A stretch of DNA of 64,000 nucleotides from Vombatus ursinus (GCF_900497805.2 NW_020948983.1:18715029-18779028), one strand, 5' to 3'. Counted from the stretch's first letter, positions 42,601-54,609 are shown. Made by a program: numbers and translations. Notes: generated by a model not told the origin, from the sequence alone.

Positions 42601-45600
42601 TTGTTTCTAATTTTATTTTCATCTCTGTCCTTGTCTCTTTGCATCTCTTGGTTCAGTTCATTAGATTGGGGTGGGAGGACTATAAGCTGAGTGGGGGGGT
42701 GAGCTTTTTGATAATGTGCCAAAGTGCCTCTCCTTTCCCTTTCCTGGTTATTTCTGAGCTCCTGAATGGGCCCCATGGGAGTGGGTGGTGGTGGTGGTAG
42801 CAGCTGAGGGGGCTGGGCTTGATCACCAAGGCCCTAGAGGGATGAGGGTAGGTGGGAAGGAGTGGGCTGTGGGACAGGCTGCCCCCTGTGTGGTAGAATC
42901 ACAATCATATAAGGTAGATACAAGGATTGGGGGAGGAGAGGTCTCTTTGTACCCTGAAATAAGAGTAGAAGGACCTACTTTCTATTCCCAGCTCTACCAC
43001 TGTGTGTGTGTGTGACCTTAGGCAAGTCACTTCTGTGGTCTTTATTTCATCCACTTGTAAGATGGGGATGATAGTACCTGCTCGAGGGTATTGTGAAAGG
43101 CCCATTAAGATAATGGATCCGAAGACCTGCTTTGATTCTTCAGTTAAAAAGCATCGATGGTCACATCAAGCTTGTTGTGTCCTGGTGCTGAAGTGTGTAA
43201 TATGTACATAGGGTTAGGGCATGTATATTGCAGTACTGGTTGTGGGCATCACTGGGTCAGTAGGTGTAGCTAGGGAAAGCCTTCTCTGGCAGGCTGCCTT
43301 GTGAAGCTCTGTGGGACATTGCCGGGGTAGTAGAGGTCAGGTGGGAGGTAAGTTGGACTGAGTACTCTCCTTAGAGTTATTCACTTGGTCTGGATTGGAA
43401 GAGAATTGAGGACATTGGGTTCTCGATACTGTCTCTAAAATCCCAAGTGATTACAGAATCACAGATTTAAAAGTGGAAAGGCATCTTTGAGATCTAGTTT
43501 GAAGCCTTATTTTTTAAAAATTCGGGCTTAATACCCCCCGTGTGGGTTTAGGCATCTGATTAGATTGTTTGCAGTGAGACAGGGGTTGTATATCCTGGTC
43601 TGCCTTGGAACATGCACTCTCCTCTTTCCTGCTCTTCCTCACCCTCCAACCAGTGACCTGCTCCTCTGGCATCCTAGTACCACCACTGGCTCCTGTTGTG
43701 AGGGGTCATGCTTGGACAGGTCCCTTGGCAGCGTTAACCAGAGGAGGAACCTGTGAGAACTGGGAAGAGTGAGTCCAGGGTCTTCCCTTTGAGGTTGGGG
43801 GGTAGTAGTTAGGGAAGAGTGACTTGGAGTCTAGAAAGACAAAATGAAGGGCCTGAGATTGGGTCCTGGAAGCTAGGAGTCCTGAGGGGAAAGTGTTTTC
43901 AGGTCTCAGTCAGAACTTGTGTGGGGCCCAAAGCCAACAGAAATAACCCCTTTGGGGCCTCCATCCCTCACTCTGAGAATGGGGGGAGGGAGCTGAGACC
44001 CCTCCTCAACCCTAGGATGTGGCTTCTGTCTTCTCCCAAGGGGGGATAGGGGAAGGAGATACTGGGGGCCTGTTGTCAGCTTCGCCCTTGCTAGGCAGTG
44101 AGGTTTCCTGCCACCCTCGGACCCTTCTCTTTCCTCTTCGTCCTCGAGTCTTTTTCATCTCTTCTCTCTTGCCATGTCTTTTTTTTTCCTTCTGTTTCTC
44201 TTCTAGTCTCTGTCTCTCTTTTGTTTTTCTCAGCCCAAGCAGTCCCTCCCTCCCTCCTTCTTCCTCTTTCATGGGAGAGGAGAGGAGGCTGAGGGAGCTG
44301 GGGGAGGGTGGAGCCAGTAGGGTCCAGCTCCACCCTCCTCCGGCCCTGGGGCCTCTTTCTGAGAGACACTGGGAGGGAGGGAGGGAAGGAAGGAGAGAGC
44401 TAGCAAGCGGGCGGGCGGGCGGGAGGGAGGTGTGTGTGTGTCTATGTGTGACTGTGTGTCTGTGTGAGTATTGGAGCTGAGCTGTGACTCTCCCCCAAAC
44501 CCCCGACAGAGGGGCCCTGCAGGCCTGGTCAGCAGGGAGGGGAAGTCGGTCGGGCCGCGGCGGGCTGCTTGGAGGCAGAGGCAGAGATCGGCAGCGGCAG
44601 CAGGGAGGAGAGAGCGGGAGGAGGAGGAGGAGGAGGAGGAGGAGAGAGGAGTGCAGAGCAGAGCGAAGCGGTGGCCATTGTTGAGGGAAATCTTGCAAAC
44701 AAAGAGAGCTCCTTGCTCCCTGCGGCCTCCCCGTAGCCCCCTGCCCCCGGGGCCAGCTCCCCAGCCCCCTGGCCCAGGGCCCCTTGGCCAGAGGAACTTT
44801 CTCCCCTGGGCTGGGGCCCACTCTGCCTGGTGCTTGGGGGGTGTGGGAGCTTTTGTGTGGCTGGGCTGGCCTGGCCCGGCCCTGCTGTCCCTGGGCTCTG
44901 GCCGAGAGTAGAGCAGGGCTGGCCAGGGAGATGAGCAGCTGAGTACCCCCACCCCCACCCTGCTGGCCCCCTCCCTGCTGAGAGCAGCACCCACCACCCC
45001 ACACTGTCCCCTCACTTCTCCCAGGTAAGTCCCGGCAGGCCTAATTGTGGGGGGATATGGAAGGGATGGGTGTCTAGTCCTGCTGGGACATAAGATCTTC
45101 CTCTTAGGACTAGGCCTGATGACCCCTGGCCCTGGGGGGGGGGGAGGGCTGTCAGGCAGGTTTCCATGGAATTGGCTTTAGCTAGAGTTGTGCCCCCACC
45201 CAAAGAATCTTCATCCTGGAAAAGTTTTCCAGCTCTATATTTTGCTTTCCTAGCACTTACTCCAGGCTGGAAAAGGTGAAAGGGAATTTAGGCCTGAGAT
45301 CAGCACCTTATACTTCCCAGCCTTTAGGTTTGGCCAAACCCACTCCCTTCCCCCCCCCCCCAAACGTCTTCAAAGCTTGATTCACCCTTTTCTCCCCTTC
45401 CTTTCCTATTCTGGCTAGTGAGGGGGTCGGAGTAACAGGGACAGATGGTCTGTGTGATTTACCCCCACTAGGGATTCCCCCTCCCCCCCACCCTTTGGTC
45501 TGGGATGCTGGGAGTTGCTGTGGGCCTGCTTGGTCAGTGAGTCTGAGGTTGTGTCCATTATCCAGAGATGGGACAGAAGTCCGTTCTGAAGGTTCCCTTT

Positions 45601-48600
45601 AATTCATTTCCTACCATTTTGCATTTGGGGGCATCTCATCTTGCCCTGCCTCCTCTTGCTGACCCCAGATACTAAGTAAGTAGGTGGCTATTCTTCCCAG
45701 TTCACAAGAAGGAAAACTGATCTCTTGATTATTCTTCCAGATAACGTTGAGAAACCTAGTTCTTTCTCCTTTGAAGGGCCCCCATAGAACTAGGAGGGTA
45801 ATTGGGGTGTGAAGAGATTTTCCTGGACATTCAGGGAGGGCCTGGGGGTCTTGACTACTTAGTTTATATCCTGATCCTGGCTCTGGCCTTTCATGTTCTA
45901 TGACTTGGACCTGGATCACGGTCTTAGCATACCTGTTTTTGAAGTAGTCTTCATGGGGGCTGGAGGGAAGAGTCACGAAATGGTTATCTAGATGACTGGT
46001 ACTGTGTCCCCTTCTGGAGCAACCCACCTGGGCCAGACTAGTATATGGGAGCTTGTGCATACTTTGTATGTGTTGTATTAGGAGCATGTTGTGGGGGGAG
46101 GGGAATGGTGCCTATGCTTCCCATACCCTGCTCTTGCCCAGGGCTGCCCTGTTCCACCTGGTGTTAGGCATGTTGAGGCGAGCTGAGTGCAGAGGCAGGG
46201 TGGGCAGGGTGTATGAACATATGTACACAGGCATATGCAACACCTGACCTGCACAGGCCTAGGGGATGGGGGTAGGGGTGGGGGGGGGTGGCATAGAATG
46301 TGGAGATCCCTTAAGGCCCTGGGCTGGGACAGGGGCTGATAGAATTCTGTCCTTTCTCAGTGCCTTTCCCCACTGGCACACAGAAGGTTTGGTTTCAGGA
46401 ATAGTGGGGAAGGACTTGGGGTTATCTTGGGGCACCTCTTCTCTTAAAAGGCAGATAAAGCCTTCCCCCATACAGACATGCTTAGATGAAGGGGAGAGTA
46501 GGATTTAGTGAGGTGATACAAACTCAAAACTCCTGGTCCCTCAGCCTTAGCTCTGGTACTGTTTGTCTCTCCTGGAAAATGGACCTTGAGGAAGGGCAGG
46601 GGGATGAAGGTTGCATCTCCTCATCCACAGCTATGAAAGTGAGCCCAAGCGTAGCAAATCATGTCTTAGAAGTAACCAAACTGTTAGCCTAAGAGCCCAC
46701 GTTCCTCTTCCTATCCCCTGGACAAAATGTATAATCTCTGAGATCCCTGCCCCTCTCCCAGCCCTCCATCTCACTCAAGGAAGATGCTGCCCAACATTAT
46801 GCATGTCTTTGGGGAAACACCTCCCATACACATACATAACCTTTACCTAGACCTATTCTACCCATTGCTAAGATTTCAGGGTATCCCTTCCCATGAATCA
46901 AGCCTGAGTATTCCTATATGTGAAATGAGAGGGCCTTCAGTGGAGTTAAGTCTTAGAAAAGAAGGGGTTAAGTCTGAGTGCCTGGTTTGGGGGCACACCT
47001 GCCCTGGGTGTAGGGGAGGGATTGGGACTGATAAGAGAGAGGCCGTTGGGGGAAGGGGGAGCACAACTGTTTATCTAGTGGGTGGAGACTGAAGAATTTC
47101 CCCCTTGCTGCCCAGGGAAGGGACTTGTCCAGGCCCCCTCTCCAAGTTCCCTTCTTTTGATAGTGGTGGGGTAAGACTAGAAATAACTTAGACTTGTCTC
47201 TTATTATGAAGGGGGGTGGGGTGGGGGATGAGAATAAGAATCTCTCCCTTTCCCCCTCCCTTTTATGCATAGAAAAAACCAAAACAAAACATGAAGACCA
47301 GGCCCAAATTGCTCTTTCTTCTACCACAGCTCCTTTGTAATCTGAGTCTCTTGGTGGGGAGGGGGCATGGCCTTCATGTCTGAGCTGGTGGGTGGGCATG
47401 CATGTACTGAGCAGCAGTATGTTCTGGGAGCTCCTCTCCCCAAGGTGGGGAGGCCAGGGTTGCTGGGGTTACTTCTTCTCTAAACCCAGGTTTCTCTCAC
47501 TTGCAGAGCAGGGGTTATGGAAAAGGTTTAGCAAAGAGGGACTGGGAGCCAGATAGACCTGAGCTTCTCACTGTTCAGAACCCTGAGTATAATCCCGTCT
47601 CCCCAGGTTGTTCCTCAAAGTCATTCAAGCTGTACTCGCCGAAGGAGCCCCCGAACGGCAACGCCTTCCCCCCCTTCCACCCAGGCACCATGCTGGATAG
47701 GGATGTGGGGTAAGTGTCCTAGCCCCACTGCTCCCCTCAGACCTCAACTCTCCTGTCTCCCCAAGTCCCATTATCTTTCTTTATTCTGGTCCCCCAGCCT
47801 CCTCTTTTGAAGGTTTGCTGGGGTAGGGGAGGCTGTGATACCTTCATTTCTCACCTCTGCTTTCTCATGGCCCCTTTTCTCCACAGCCCAACTCCCATGT
47901 ACCCGCCTACGTACCTGGAGCCTGGGATTGGGTAAGATCTGGTGATGGGAATGGTCTGACTTGGGGCAAGGGATGGGGAGACCTCATGAGGAAGGGAGCT
48001 GGGGGGACAATCCTGACATTCTCACTCTGCAGGAGGCACACACCGTATGGCAACCAGACAGACTACAGGATATTCGAGTTAAATAAGCGGCTGCAGAACT
48101 GGACAGAGGTATGTCTGAGGGTAGAGGGTGGCCTGGGGTTGTGTGTATGGGAAAGATTGAGGATGGGGAGTTGGCAGGTGGCCTACAATCAAAGACAGCT
48201 TTATCTAGCGGAGGCCTGAGGGGAGCAGTTAGGTATATGGGATTAACCAGAGGCGGGGGACCATTTCTGTCAGAAGGCTCTATTAACCTGTTATCCTGTT
48301 ATCTTCCAAGAGCCTCCTCCCTAGTTCTTGGGGGTGGGCAAAGATATACTCACCCAGAGTGAATCTGGAAGCTTCTTTGAGATCCCAGTGACCTTTTCTC
48401 ATTCTCTGCAGGAGTGTGACAATCTCTGGTGGGATGCTTTCACAACCGAGTTCTTTGAGGATGATGCCATGTTAACCATCACCTTCTGTTTGGAGGATGG
48501 ACCAAAGAGATACAGTGGGTATCTGAACCTTGGGATAGGGGTTGGGTTTCCAGGTGATGGTGGGGGAAGGGGTTGCGTCTAGAGGTTTGCTCCATCTGGG

Positions 48601-51377
48601 TGTGGGGGATGTCTGGTGGTGGGGTCCTTTTGTACTGAGGATGTCTGTTCTACCTCTGCAGCTATTGGCCGAACCCTGATCCCACGCTACTTCCGCAGCA
48701 TCTTTGAGGGTGGTGCCACGGAGCTGTACTATGTGCTAAAGCATCCTAAGGAAGCCTTCCACAGCAACTTTGTGTCCCTTGACTGTGACCAGGGCAGCAT
48801 GATCACTCAGCACGGCAAGCCCATGTTCACCCAGGTCTGGGGACTCTGTGTGTGGGGGGGAGTGTGGATGTTGGTGTGTGAGAGACAAAAGACAGAAAGA
48901 GTGAGTGTAAATTCATAAGGCAGTAGTCTGGCACTATAACTCAAAAGGCAGGTGGTGTGTGTTTGTAATCCTGTGCCCCTTCTACTATCACTATCATTTC
49001 CACACAGATGAACTTGTCAGGTGACCCGGAAAGAGTCTAAAAGAGGATAAATTATGTGGAAGGGGGCTGATACATCCTTGTGTGTATGGAGAAAAGGGGG
49101 TTGGGGAGCAGGTTTGTGACAGATGTGTCCTCAGGTATGTGTGGAGGGCCGGCTATACCTGGAGTTCATGTTTGATGACATGATGAGGATAAAGACGTGG
49201 CACTTCAGCATCCGGCAGCATCGTGAATTTATTCCTCGAAGTATTCTGGCCATGCATGTGAGTCCTGGGAGTTCTGGGAGGCTAAAACTGCTGTAATGGT
49301 GGAACTCTGTGCTGTGTTTTGGGATGCTTGACTCTTTCCCCCCACATATGCTTTTTTCCAGGCCCAGGACCCCCAGATGCTGGACCAGTTATCCAAGAAC
49401 ATCACTCGGTGTGGATTGTCTAATTCCACCCTCAACTACCTCCGAGTGAGTTAGCACCCACCACCTTACTCCTAGCACCCCAAGTTCTATACCCTAACTG
49501 GTACTGTGCATAATCCTCTCCCCACCCTCATTTTTCTGCCTCTTTAGCTGGTTAAGAATTGGCCTCTCTAGTTCTGACTTCCCCTCCTACTCATGTGCCC
49601 CCAGCTCTGTGTGATCCTTGAGCCCATGCAGGAGCTCATGTCCCGCCACAAGACTTACAGCCTCAGCCCTCGTGACTGCCTCAAGACCTGCCTCTTCCAG
49701 AAGTGGCAGCGCATGGTTGCACCCCCTGGTGAGTTCCTCCATCCCACTGTATGTTACTCTTGGTCCCAAGCTTCAAGTCTGTGATATCATCATTGTGGGT
49801 GCTCCCTAACCCCCTGGTAACAGGTGGCAACCCTTTCGTGCTTTGGACACAATTTCCTGTGTTGCTGTGGCCAAGAAATTCATTTCTTAGTGCTCAACCT
49901 TGTGATAATCTTCTCCAGACTTAGCTTAAACCCAAGTCTTTCCAGCTTAGTAAGACTGCAGGAGTCAGCTCTCCTTCGGCATAGCCTTCAGGAGCCCAGG
50001 ATCATCTGTCTCTTCTATGAGGTATCAGAGTAGAACCTTGGGTTCTTCTCAATGCTGACTCCCCTTCAAGTATATGACTCTGAACGCTGACCTTGCCACC
50101 CCGGGGACCAGAGGTCTTACTCAGCCAGAGATAGACAGGGCTCTTTAGGTCCAAGCAGCAAATAGTTGGACCTTGATTTGAGGGATTTACTGTGTCTCAG
50201 CACAGAACCTCAGAATTCAAAGGGGTTTCCTGGGGTTGGCTCATTCAGTCCTCTGAAGTATGAAGCCCTGAAATGTGCCCAGGCTCCCTCTGGCTGCTTC
50301 AGCCTGGTCTCACCTACTTCCCATTCTTTTGCTGGTTTTGTAGCGGAACCAGCACGGCAACAACCAAGCAAGAGGCGGAAACGGAAGATGTCGGGTGGTA
50401 GCACAATGAGCTCAGGGGGCGGCAATGCCAACAACAGCAACAGCAAGAAGAAGAGCCCCGCCAGCACCTTCGCGCTCTCCAGCCAGGTACCTGTAAGCAT
50501 CTCGGCTTCTCTTCTCTTCTCTTCTCTCTGGCCCCCTCAGGAAGCTCCGCCCTCCCCTCCTGGGGTACAGTGACTTCAGTTATGGACACGGGGACACACA
50601 CAGGCATATGGAAATGTGGGCATACTGGGACACACATACATGTAAGGACACCTAGTCACACATATGGAAGCAGATACACACTGGCCACTCCTCCTAGGTC
50701 TGTGGCCTCTTCCCTTTCCCTATAACATATAGACTTATGGTTTAGAGGGCCCCCACCATTGAGATTCTCAGAGTCCAAAGTCCTAGGTATAGATGTCAGG
50801 GACTTGGGGAACCTGAGCATATGCTAGAGGAGCATCTGGGATATTGAGGAAGGTCAGAGGTGTTGGGGTTAAGACAAAGGGATTAGAGGATTGGATAGAT
50901 GGAATAGTTGTTTTGGGGATGGAGATAAAGACATGGGGGAGGAGATCAGGATTCTTGCAAATGTGGGAAATCTGGGGGATTTGGGATTAGTTGGGGTCCC
51001 TATAGATTTGGAGGGTGGGTTGGGACCTTTTGGGTCTGAGGGAAGGTTGGGGTCCTTGGGGGGGTCAGGATCCCTGTGGGTGAGGGCCTGCTGGGGCCAG
51101 GCATGCCGCTGCCCCGATTATGTTTGGGGACCTCCGCCGCTCTCAGGATGTGATGGTGGTGGGGGAGCCCACCCTGATGGGCGGGGAGTTCGGGGACGAG
51201 GACGAGCGACTCATCACCCGTCTGGAGAACACACAGTTTGATGCAGCCAACGGCATCGACGACGAGGACAGCTTCAACAACTCCCCAGCGCTGGGTGCCA
51301 ACAGCCCCTGGAACAGCAAACCCCCCTCAAGCCAGGAGAGCAAGTCGGAGAACCCCACATCTCAGGCCTCCCAGTAA
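39629..51377 (+). CDS. LDB1: LDB1 (LIM domain-binding protein 1): complete coding region, 11 exons
   Basis: LDB1 is a nuclear adaptor that self-associates through its N-terminal domain and binds LIM domains of LMO/LIM-homeodomain proteins, bridging enhancers and promoters (for example with GATA1/TAL1/LMO2). Coding exons: 39629-39653, 47607-47709, 47887-47931, 48033-48108, 48412-48514, 48662-48834, 49135-49257, 49362-49445, 49605-49728, 50344-50492, 51147-51377. All borders are AG/GT, phases agree, and the total of 1236 nt gives 411 residues plus TAA, the length I recall for the human long form. In order: N-terminal tail, dimerisation domain (about residues 50-250), NLS KRRKRK (exon 10), LIM-interaction domain (starting about 336), Ser-rich tail ending NPTSQASQ. 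A second promoter would give a 375-residue form from Met37. Confidence 0.98.
42955..43160 (+). repeat. MIR SINE in LDB1 intron 1
   Basis: ATTCCCAGCTCTACCACTGT, GACCTTAGGCAAGTCACTTC, GATGGGGATGATAGTACCTG. The only clear interspersed repeat inside LDB1. A CR1/L3-like scrap follows at about 43450-43520. Confidence 0.82.
44380..45024 (+). promoter_or_regulatory. LDB1: Probable alternative non-coding first exon and promoter of LDB1
   Basis: A second GC-rich, CpG-bearing block in intron 1 ends in CTTCTCCCAG followed by a perfect donor GTAAGT at 45025. Joined to the exon at 47607, the first usable start would be ATG CTG GAT AGG (Met37), giving the known 375-residue LDB1 form. The start of this exon is not determined. 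It overlaps a GGC/GGA-rich stretch with long chance open frames on both strands. Confidence 0.6.
47607..47709 (+). CDS. LDB1: LDB1 exon 2
   Basis: 103 nt. Encodes GCSSKSFKLYSPKEPPNGNA, FPPFHPGTMLDRDVG. Met37 (ATG in GGCACCATGC, a good Kozak context) starts the short isoform. Confidence 0.96.
47887..47931 (+). CDS. LDB1: LDB1 exon 3
   Basis: 45 nt. Encodes PTPMYPPTYLEPGIG. Donor GTAAGA. Confidence 0.96.
48033..48108 (+). CDS. LDB1: LDB1 exon 4
   Basis: 76 nt. Encodes RHTPYGNQTDYRIFELNKRL then QNWTE, the start of the conserved dimerisation domain. Confidence 0.97.
48412..48514 (+). CDS. LDB1: LDB1 exon 5
   Basis: 103 nt. Encodes ECDNLWWDAFTTEFFEDDAM, LTITFCLEDGPKRY. Identical to human as recalled. 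Confidence 0.97.
48662..48834 (+). CDS. LDB1: LDB1 exon 6
   Basis: 173 nt. Encodes IGRTLIPRYFRSIFEGGATE ... NFVSLDCDQGSMITQHGKPM. Ile in SMITQ where I recall Val in human. Confidence 0.97.
49135..49257 (+). CDS. LDB1: LDB1 exon 7
   Basis: 123 nt. Encodes VCVEGRLYLEFMFDDMMRIK, TWHFSIRQHREFIPRSILAM. Residue 207 is Phe where I recall Leu in human (HRELIP). Confidence 0.97.
49362..49445 (+). CDS. LDB1: LDB1 exon 8
   Basis: 84 nt. Encodes AQDPQMLDQLSKNITRCGLS, NSTLNYLR. Confidence 0.97.
49605..49728 (+). CDS. LDB1: LDB1 exon 9
   Basis: 124 nt. Encodes LCVILEPMQELMSRHKTYSL, SPRDCLKTCLFQKWQRMVAP. Confidence 0.97.
50344..50492 (+). CDS. LDB1: LDB1 exon 10, NLS; two donors six bases apart
   Basis: 149 nt. 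Encodes AEPARQQPSKRRKRKMSGGS (basic NLS) and STFALSSQVP. CAG|GTACCT|GTAAGC offers donors after 50486 and 50492. Both keep the frame and include or drop Val-Pro. GTAAGC is the stronger site and gives the form I recall in human (SSQVPDVMVV). Confidence 0.95.
51147..51377 (+). CDS. LDB1: LDB1 exon 11, LIM-interaction domain and stop
   Basis: 231 nt including TAA. Encodes DVMVVGEPTLMGGEFGDEDE, RLITRLENTQFDAANGIDDE, the LIM-interaction domain, then a Ser/Asn/Pro-rich tail. Acceptor CGCTCTCAG. Confidence 0.98.
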   Translation, partial: DVMVVGEPTLMGGEFGDEDERLITRLENTQFDAANGIDDEDSFNNSPALGANSPWNSKPPSSQESKSENPTSQASQ

Positions 51378-52876
51378 GGGCTCCACCTGCCCACCCTGGG
51401 AGCAGAGGGAGGACCAGCATCCCAGAGACTGAGCCTACAGCTGTCCATCTACCTGCAGGAGGGACTGGAGAGTCAGGGGAATGGGGAATGGTCGGGCCTC
51501 CAAGAAATGTCTTGATGTTCCCCCAGAGCTGTGGTGCCCCTGATGCTTGGTTTCTGCTCCCCTAACCTCCATCCCTGCAGAGCCCAGGGGCATTGTCCCC
51601 ATGCCCACTGACCTTAGGGACTCAACTGGGGGCCGAGATGAACTACCCACCCCCAGCTTTGGGGGGAGGGGGGACTGGCCGCAAGGCCTTTCTCCACCCT
51701 GTTCTTCCCCTGCCCCTTCCCTCTTCTCAAACTCCAGCCTCCTTACCCTCCAGCCAAGGGGCTAAGCTCTGCTCCCTCCTACCACCTTCTATCCTCAACT
51801 TTTTAAAAAACAATAATATTATTAAAAATGTAAGTTTAAAAAAAAAGTTCTCCCAATCTCTCCCCCTTCTTCCCTCCTCACTATGTTAGGTTCAGCACCC
51901 CTGTCCCTCTACTCCACCCCCAGGCAGGCAGGAGTCTGGGCTGGGCCGTTTTATACCTTTTGAGCTTCAGACCAAGGAGACACTGACCATCTCTTCCCTC
52001 CCTCTGGAGATGGCTGGAAGGGAAGGGGTGGACCTCTCTGGCCATTTTCCAACCTCCTCAATTGTAAACCATGTACTGTGTCCTGCCCACTCCCCAGACC
52101 TTCATCTTCCCTTCCCTGTACCGAGTGCTTGTGAATGGCCCTGAAAGTCCCTTTTCTCCCCACTTCCCCCACCTCTACACACCCTGTGTCCTCTACCTTG
52201 AGTCCTAGAGCAGTGGTGGTGGGGAGGACCCTGGGGGATATGGTGCCTGCAGGGGCTCATCCTAGGGGATAGGGATGAGGGGCATGTGTTTGTCACTGTG
52301 TTTTGCATTTTGTCTCTGTTGGGAGGGGAGGAGAGGTATGGGATTGAGGGAAGATCCACCCCTACTCACTCTAACCTAACCAATCCCACCTCCTTCCCGG
52401 AGTGGGGCAGGAACGATGTCTATGATTAACTGGGGTGGAGCCACTAGGTGGCATTCTGAGTCAGCTTTGGGGAAATAGTGCCCACTATCGCCTTGAGTTT
52501 TGGGGGTAGGACTGAGCCCAATTTGGCACCCGGGTCTCTGCCCCCCAGTACTCTGTGCTGCTCTCACATGCACATATACACAACACACACTTTTCACAGG
52601 AGGGAAGACGAAGAGACTGGGGTTCTCAACCCTGTTTCCCAGATGGGCATGTGGAGACCTCTGGGTCCCTTCTGCCTTCATACACCTCCTTCCATCTCCA
52701 GTGACTCCTTCTACCCATCTGCCACAACCAGCTCAGAGCAAAATGTAGTCAGAGCTGGAGGGAGCAGGGGTGGGAGAGAGGGACCCCACTCCTAGCTCCC
52801 CAGCTGTAATGCCTTTTTTTGTTTTGGCCATTTGAGTCCTGTATGGTACCGATCAATAAAAAAGACTTTTCGGTTT
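51378..52876 (+). terminator. LDB1: LDB1 3' UTR and polyadenylation signal
   Basis: About 1.5 kb of repeat-free 3' UTR ending with AATAAA at 52855-52860. The cleavage site is inferred 10-20 bases later. The T-run and TTGTTTTGG before the signal are typical of a 3' end. Confidence 0.85.
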
Positions 52877-54589
52877 GACTCTGTCCTGACTGGTAACTGA
52901 CACTGCCAACAGCACCACTTCTTGTTCAAACCCTTCCTAACCTTTCCCTGATCACCCAAGAACCTACCAGAAAAGCCCCACTGATTCTCCAGATGTGTAG
53001 CTATGTTCCACCCAGTCTGACTCTGTCCCACAACTGTATGCCCTCATTTCTCCTCAACTCTTCATCCCTCGAAAGAAACCCATTTTCTACCTTAGACCCC
53101 ATCTTCTAAGCTTCCCAAATCATTGTGACCTCTCCCCCAATCCCCATGTGCTCATATTGCACTCAGCTATCTCTCTCATTCCTTTGACTCTTCCTCTGTC
53201 TTCCCACTAATCCCTGTATTTTCCCTGGTTGAAGCCCTTCTCTCCCCTTTACTTCAGTTCACTGTGATCCTACCCATCTCACCCTGTGACCTTTAATTCT
53301 TCCTCACTGACTTCATGTCCTTAATGCCAAGCCTTCCCCAGTGGAATTCATAACCTGAGACTGTTGCTTCCCCAACTGTCACTTGTTCTGGGCCAGCAAA
53401 GGAGGAAGCCTTTTTCTTCTCTCAGTTCAACCTAGGCCCAGGTAGCCTAGAGGTCACAGGGGCTAAATCCCAACTCTGATGAGGAGGAGGGCTGCAACAT
53501 GACTCGTAGATAGGGACAGGCTTACTGTGGGAACAGGCAGTGAGGGTTTGTTTCTGGGCAGATGGTGGCAGGGATTGGAGAAAGATTATGTCATCCCAAT
53601 AAGGGATGGCAGTCTGGGCTATAGGTGGTTATTACTCTTCCTTTTCTTCCTTCCTTAAAGGAGGAAGGAATCTCCTCATCCCAGTCTCTAGAAGCAAAAT
53701 GTGGATGTGGGAAGTTTAGGCAGGTCTTTGTACCTAGAGGAGGAGACAAGGGCATAGGGGCATGGTCACTCTGGAATCCCACACCACACATAACCACAGG
53801 CTCTTCAACCCTGTCCAAATGGGTTAAGGCAGGAAGAAGGCATTGCTAAGGGATTGGAACTCAGGCTTACTATTTCCCATGGGATTTGAACTTAGAAATA
53901 CTTTATCCTAGAGATGATAAAGCTTGAAGCTATAAATGTTGGAAGTTGGCACCTCTTCCTTCCCTAGTAGCTCCTTCCCTCCTGTCTCCAGTCAGGAGGC
54001 TACAGCAAAGCCATAAGCTTAATAAGCTTGTACCTGGTGGAGGGAAAGATGAATGTGACTGTCCCTTATTCCAGTGCAGCTTAAGGCTTGGTGAGGAAAA
54101 TGAAGGATAGAGTGAGTCTTGGGGCTGGAAATGATATGTGGGGCTAAAATGAACTTAGTTTAGTGACTCAAAAGAAAAGCCTGGGAGGAAACAAAGGTCA
54201 TCTTTAGATATAGGGAGAGAGCCTAGACTTTAACTGTGGCCTGAGGGACTAAGACTAGACTAGAAGAATTCCCTGACTGGAAAGTACTGAAGTTGAGTAG
54301 GGAGAAGCAAAGGAAATTTCAGACAAACCATTGTCCAGTTCTTGGCCTGACCTGATCCCTGGAAAGCTTATAGGGAAAAAATGGAAGCCCATGAGGATTG
54401 AGATTAGAGAGAAAAAAATGAGTCCATAGCAATGGGTTCTGAGGGAGGGAGGTAAAGAAGAAAACTACCTAGTGGAATAGAGAAATGTTGAGTATGGCAG
54501 TAAACTGGGACCCATTGCTGCTCCCATAACGTCCTTCAAATGTTTATCAGATCACGGTCCCTTCCCTCTGGGGCCTGACAAACAGAACT
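52877..54589. other. Intergenic, nothing recognised
   Basis: Unique-looking sequence downstream of LDB1 with no gene-like frame and no repeat that I can name. Confidence 0.5.
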
Positions 54590-54609
54590 GGGGGGGGGGG
54601 GGGGGGGGG
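54590..54609. repeat. Run of 20 G
   Basis: Uninterrupted G20 tract, able to form G-quadruplexes and prone to length error. Confidence 0.95.

Noticed and set aside
44012-45015. Long open frames (up to 330 codons) on the minus strand, plus several on the plus strand
   Set aside because: They lie in a GC-rich CpG block with GGA/GGC repeats, overlap each other in several frames and have low-complexity Ser/Pro/Arg/Lys products without known motifs. The block is better explained as the LDB1 alternative first exon and promoter.
47513-47606. Possible extra LDB1 exon after TTGCAG at about 47516
   Set aside because: No donor lies before the true exon 2 acceptor at 47607, and the extra sequence has no match to LDB1.
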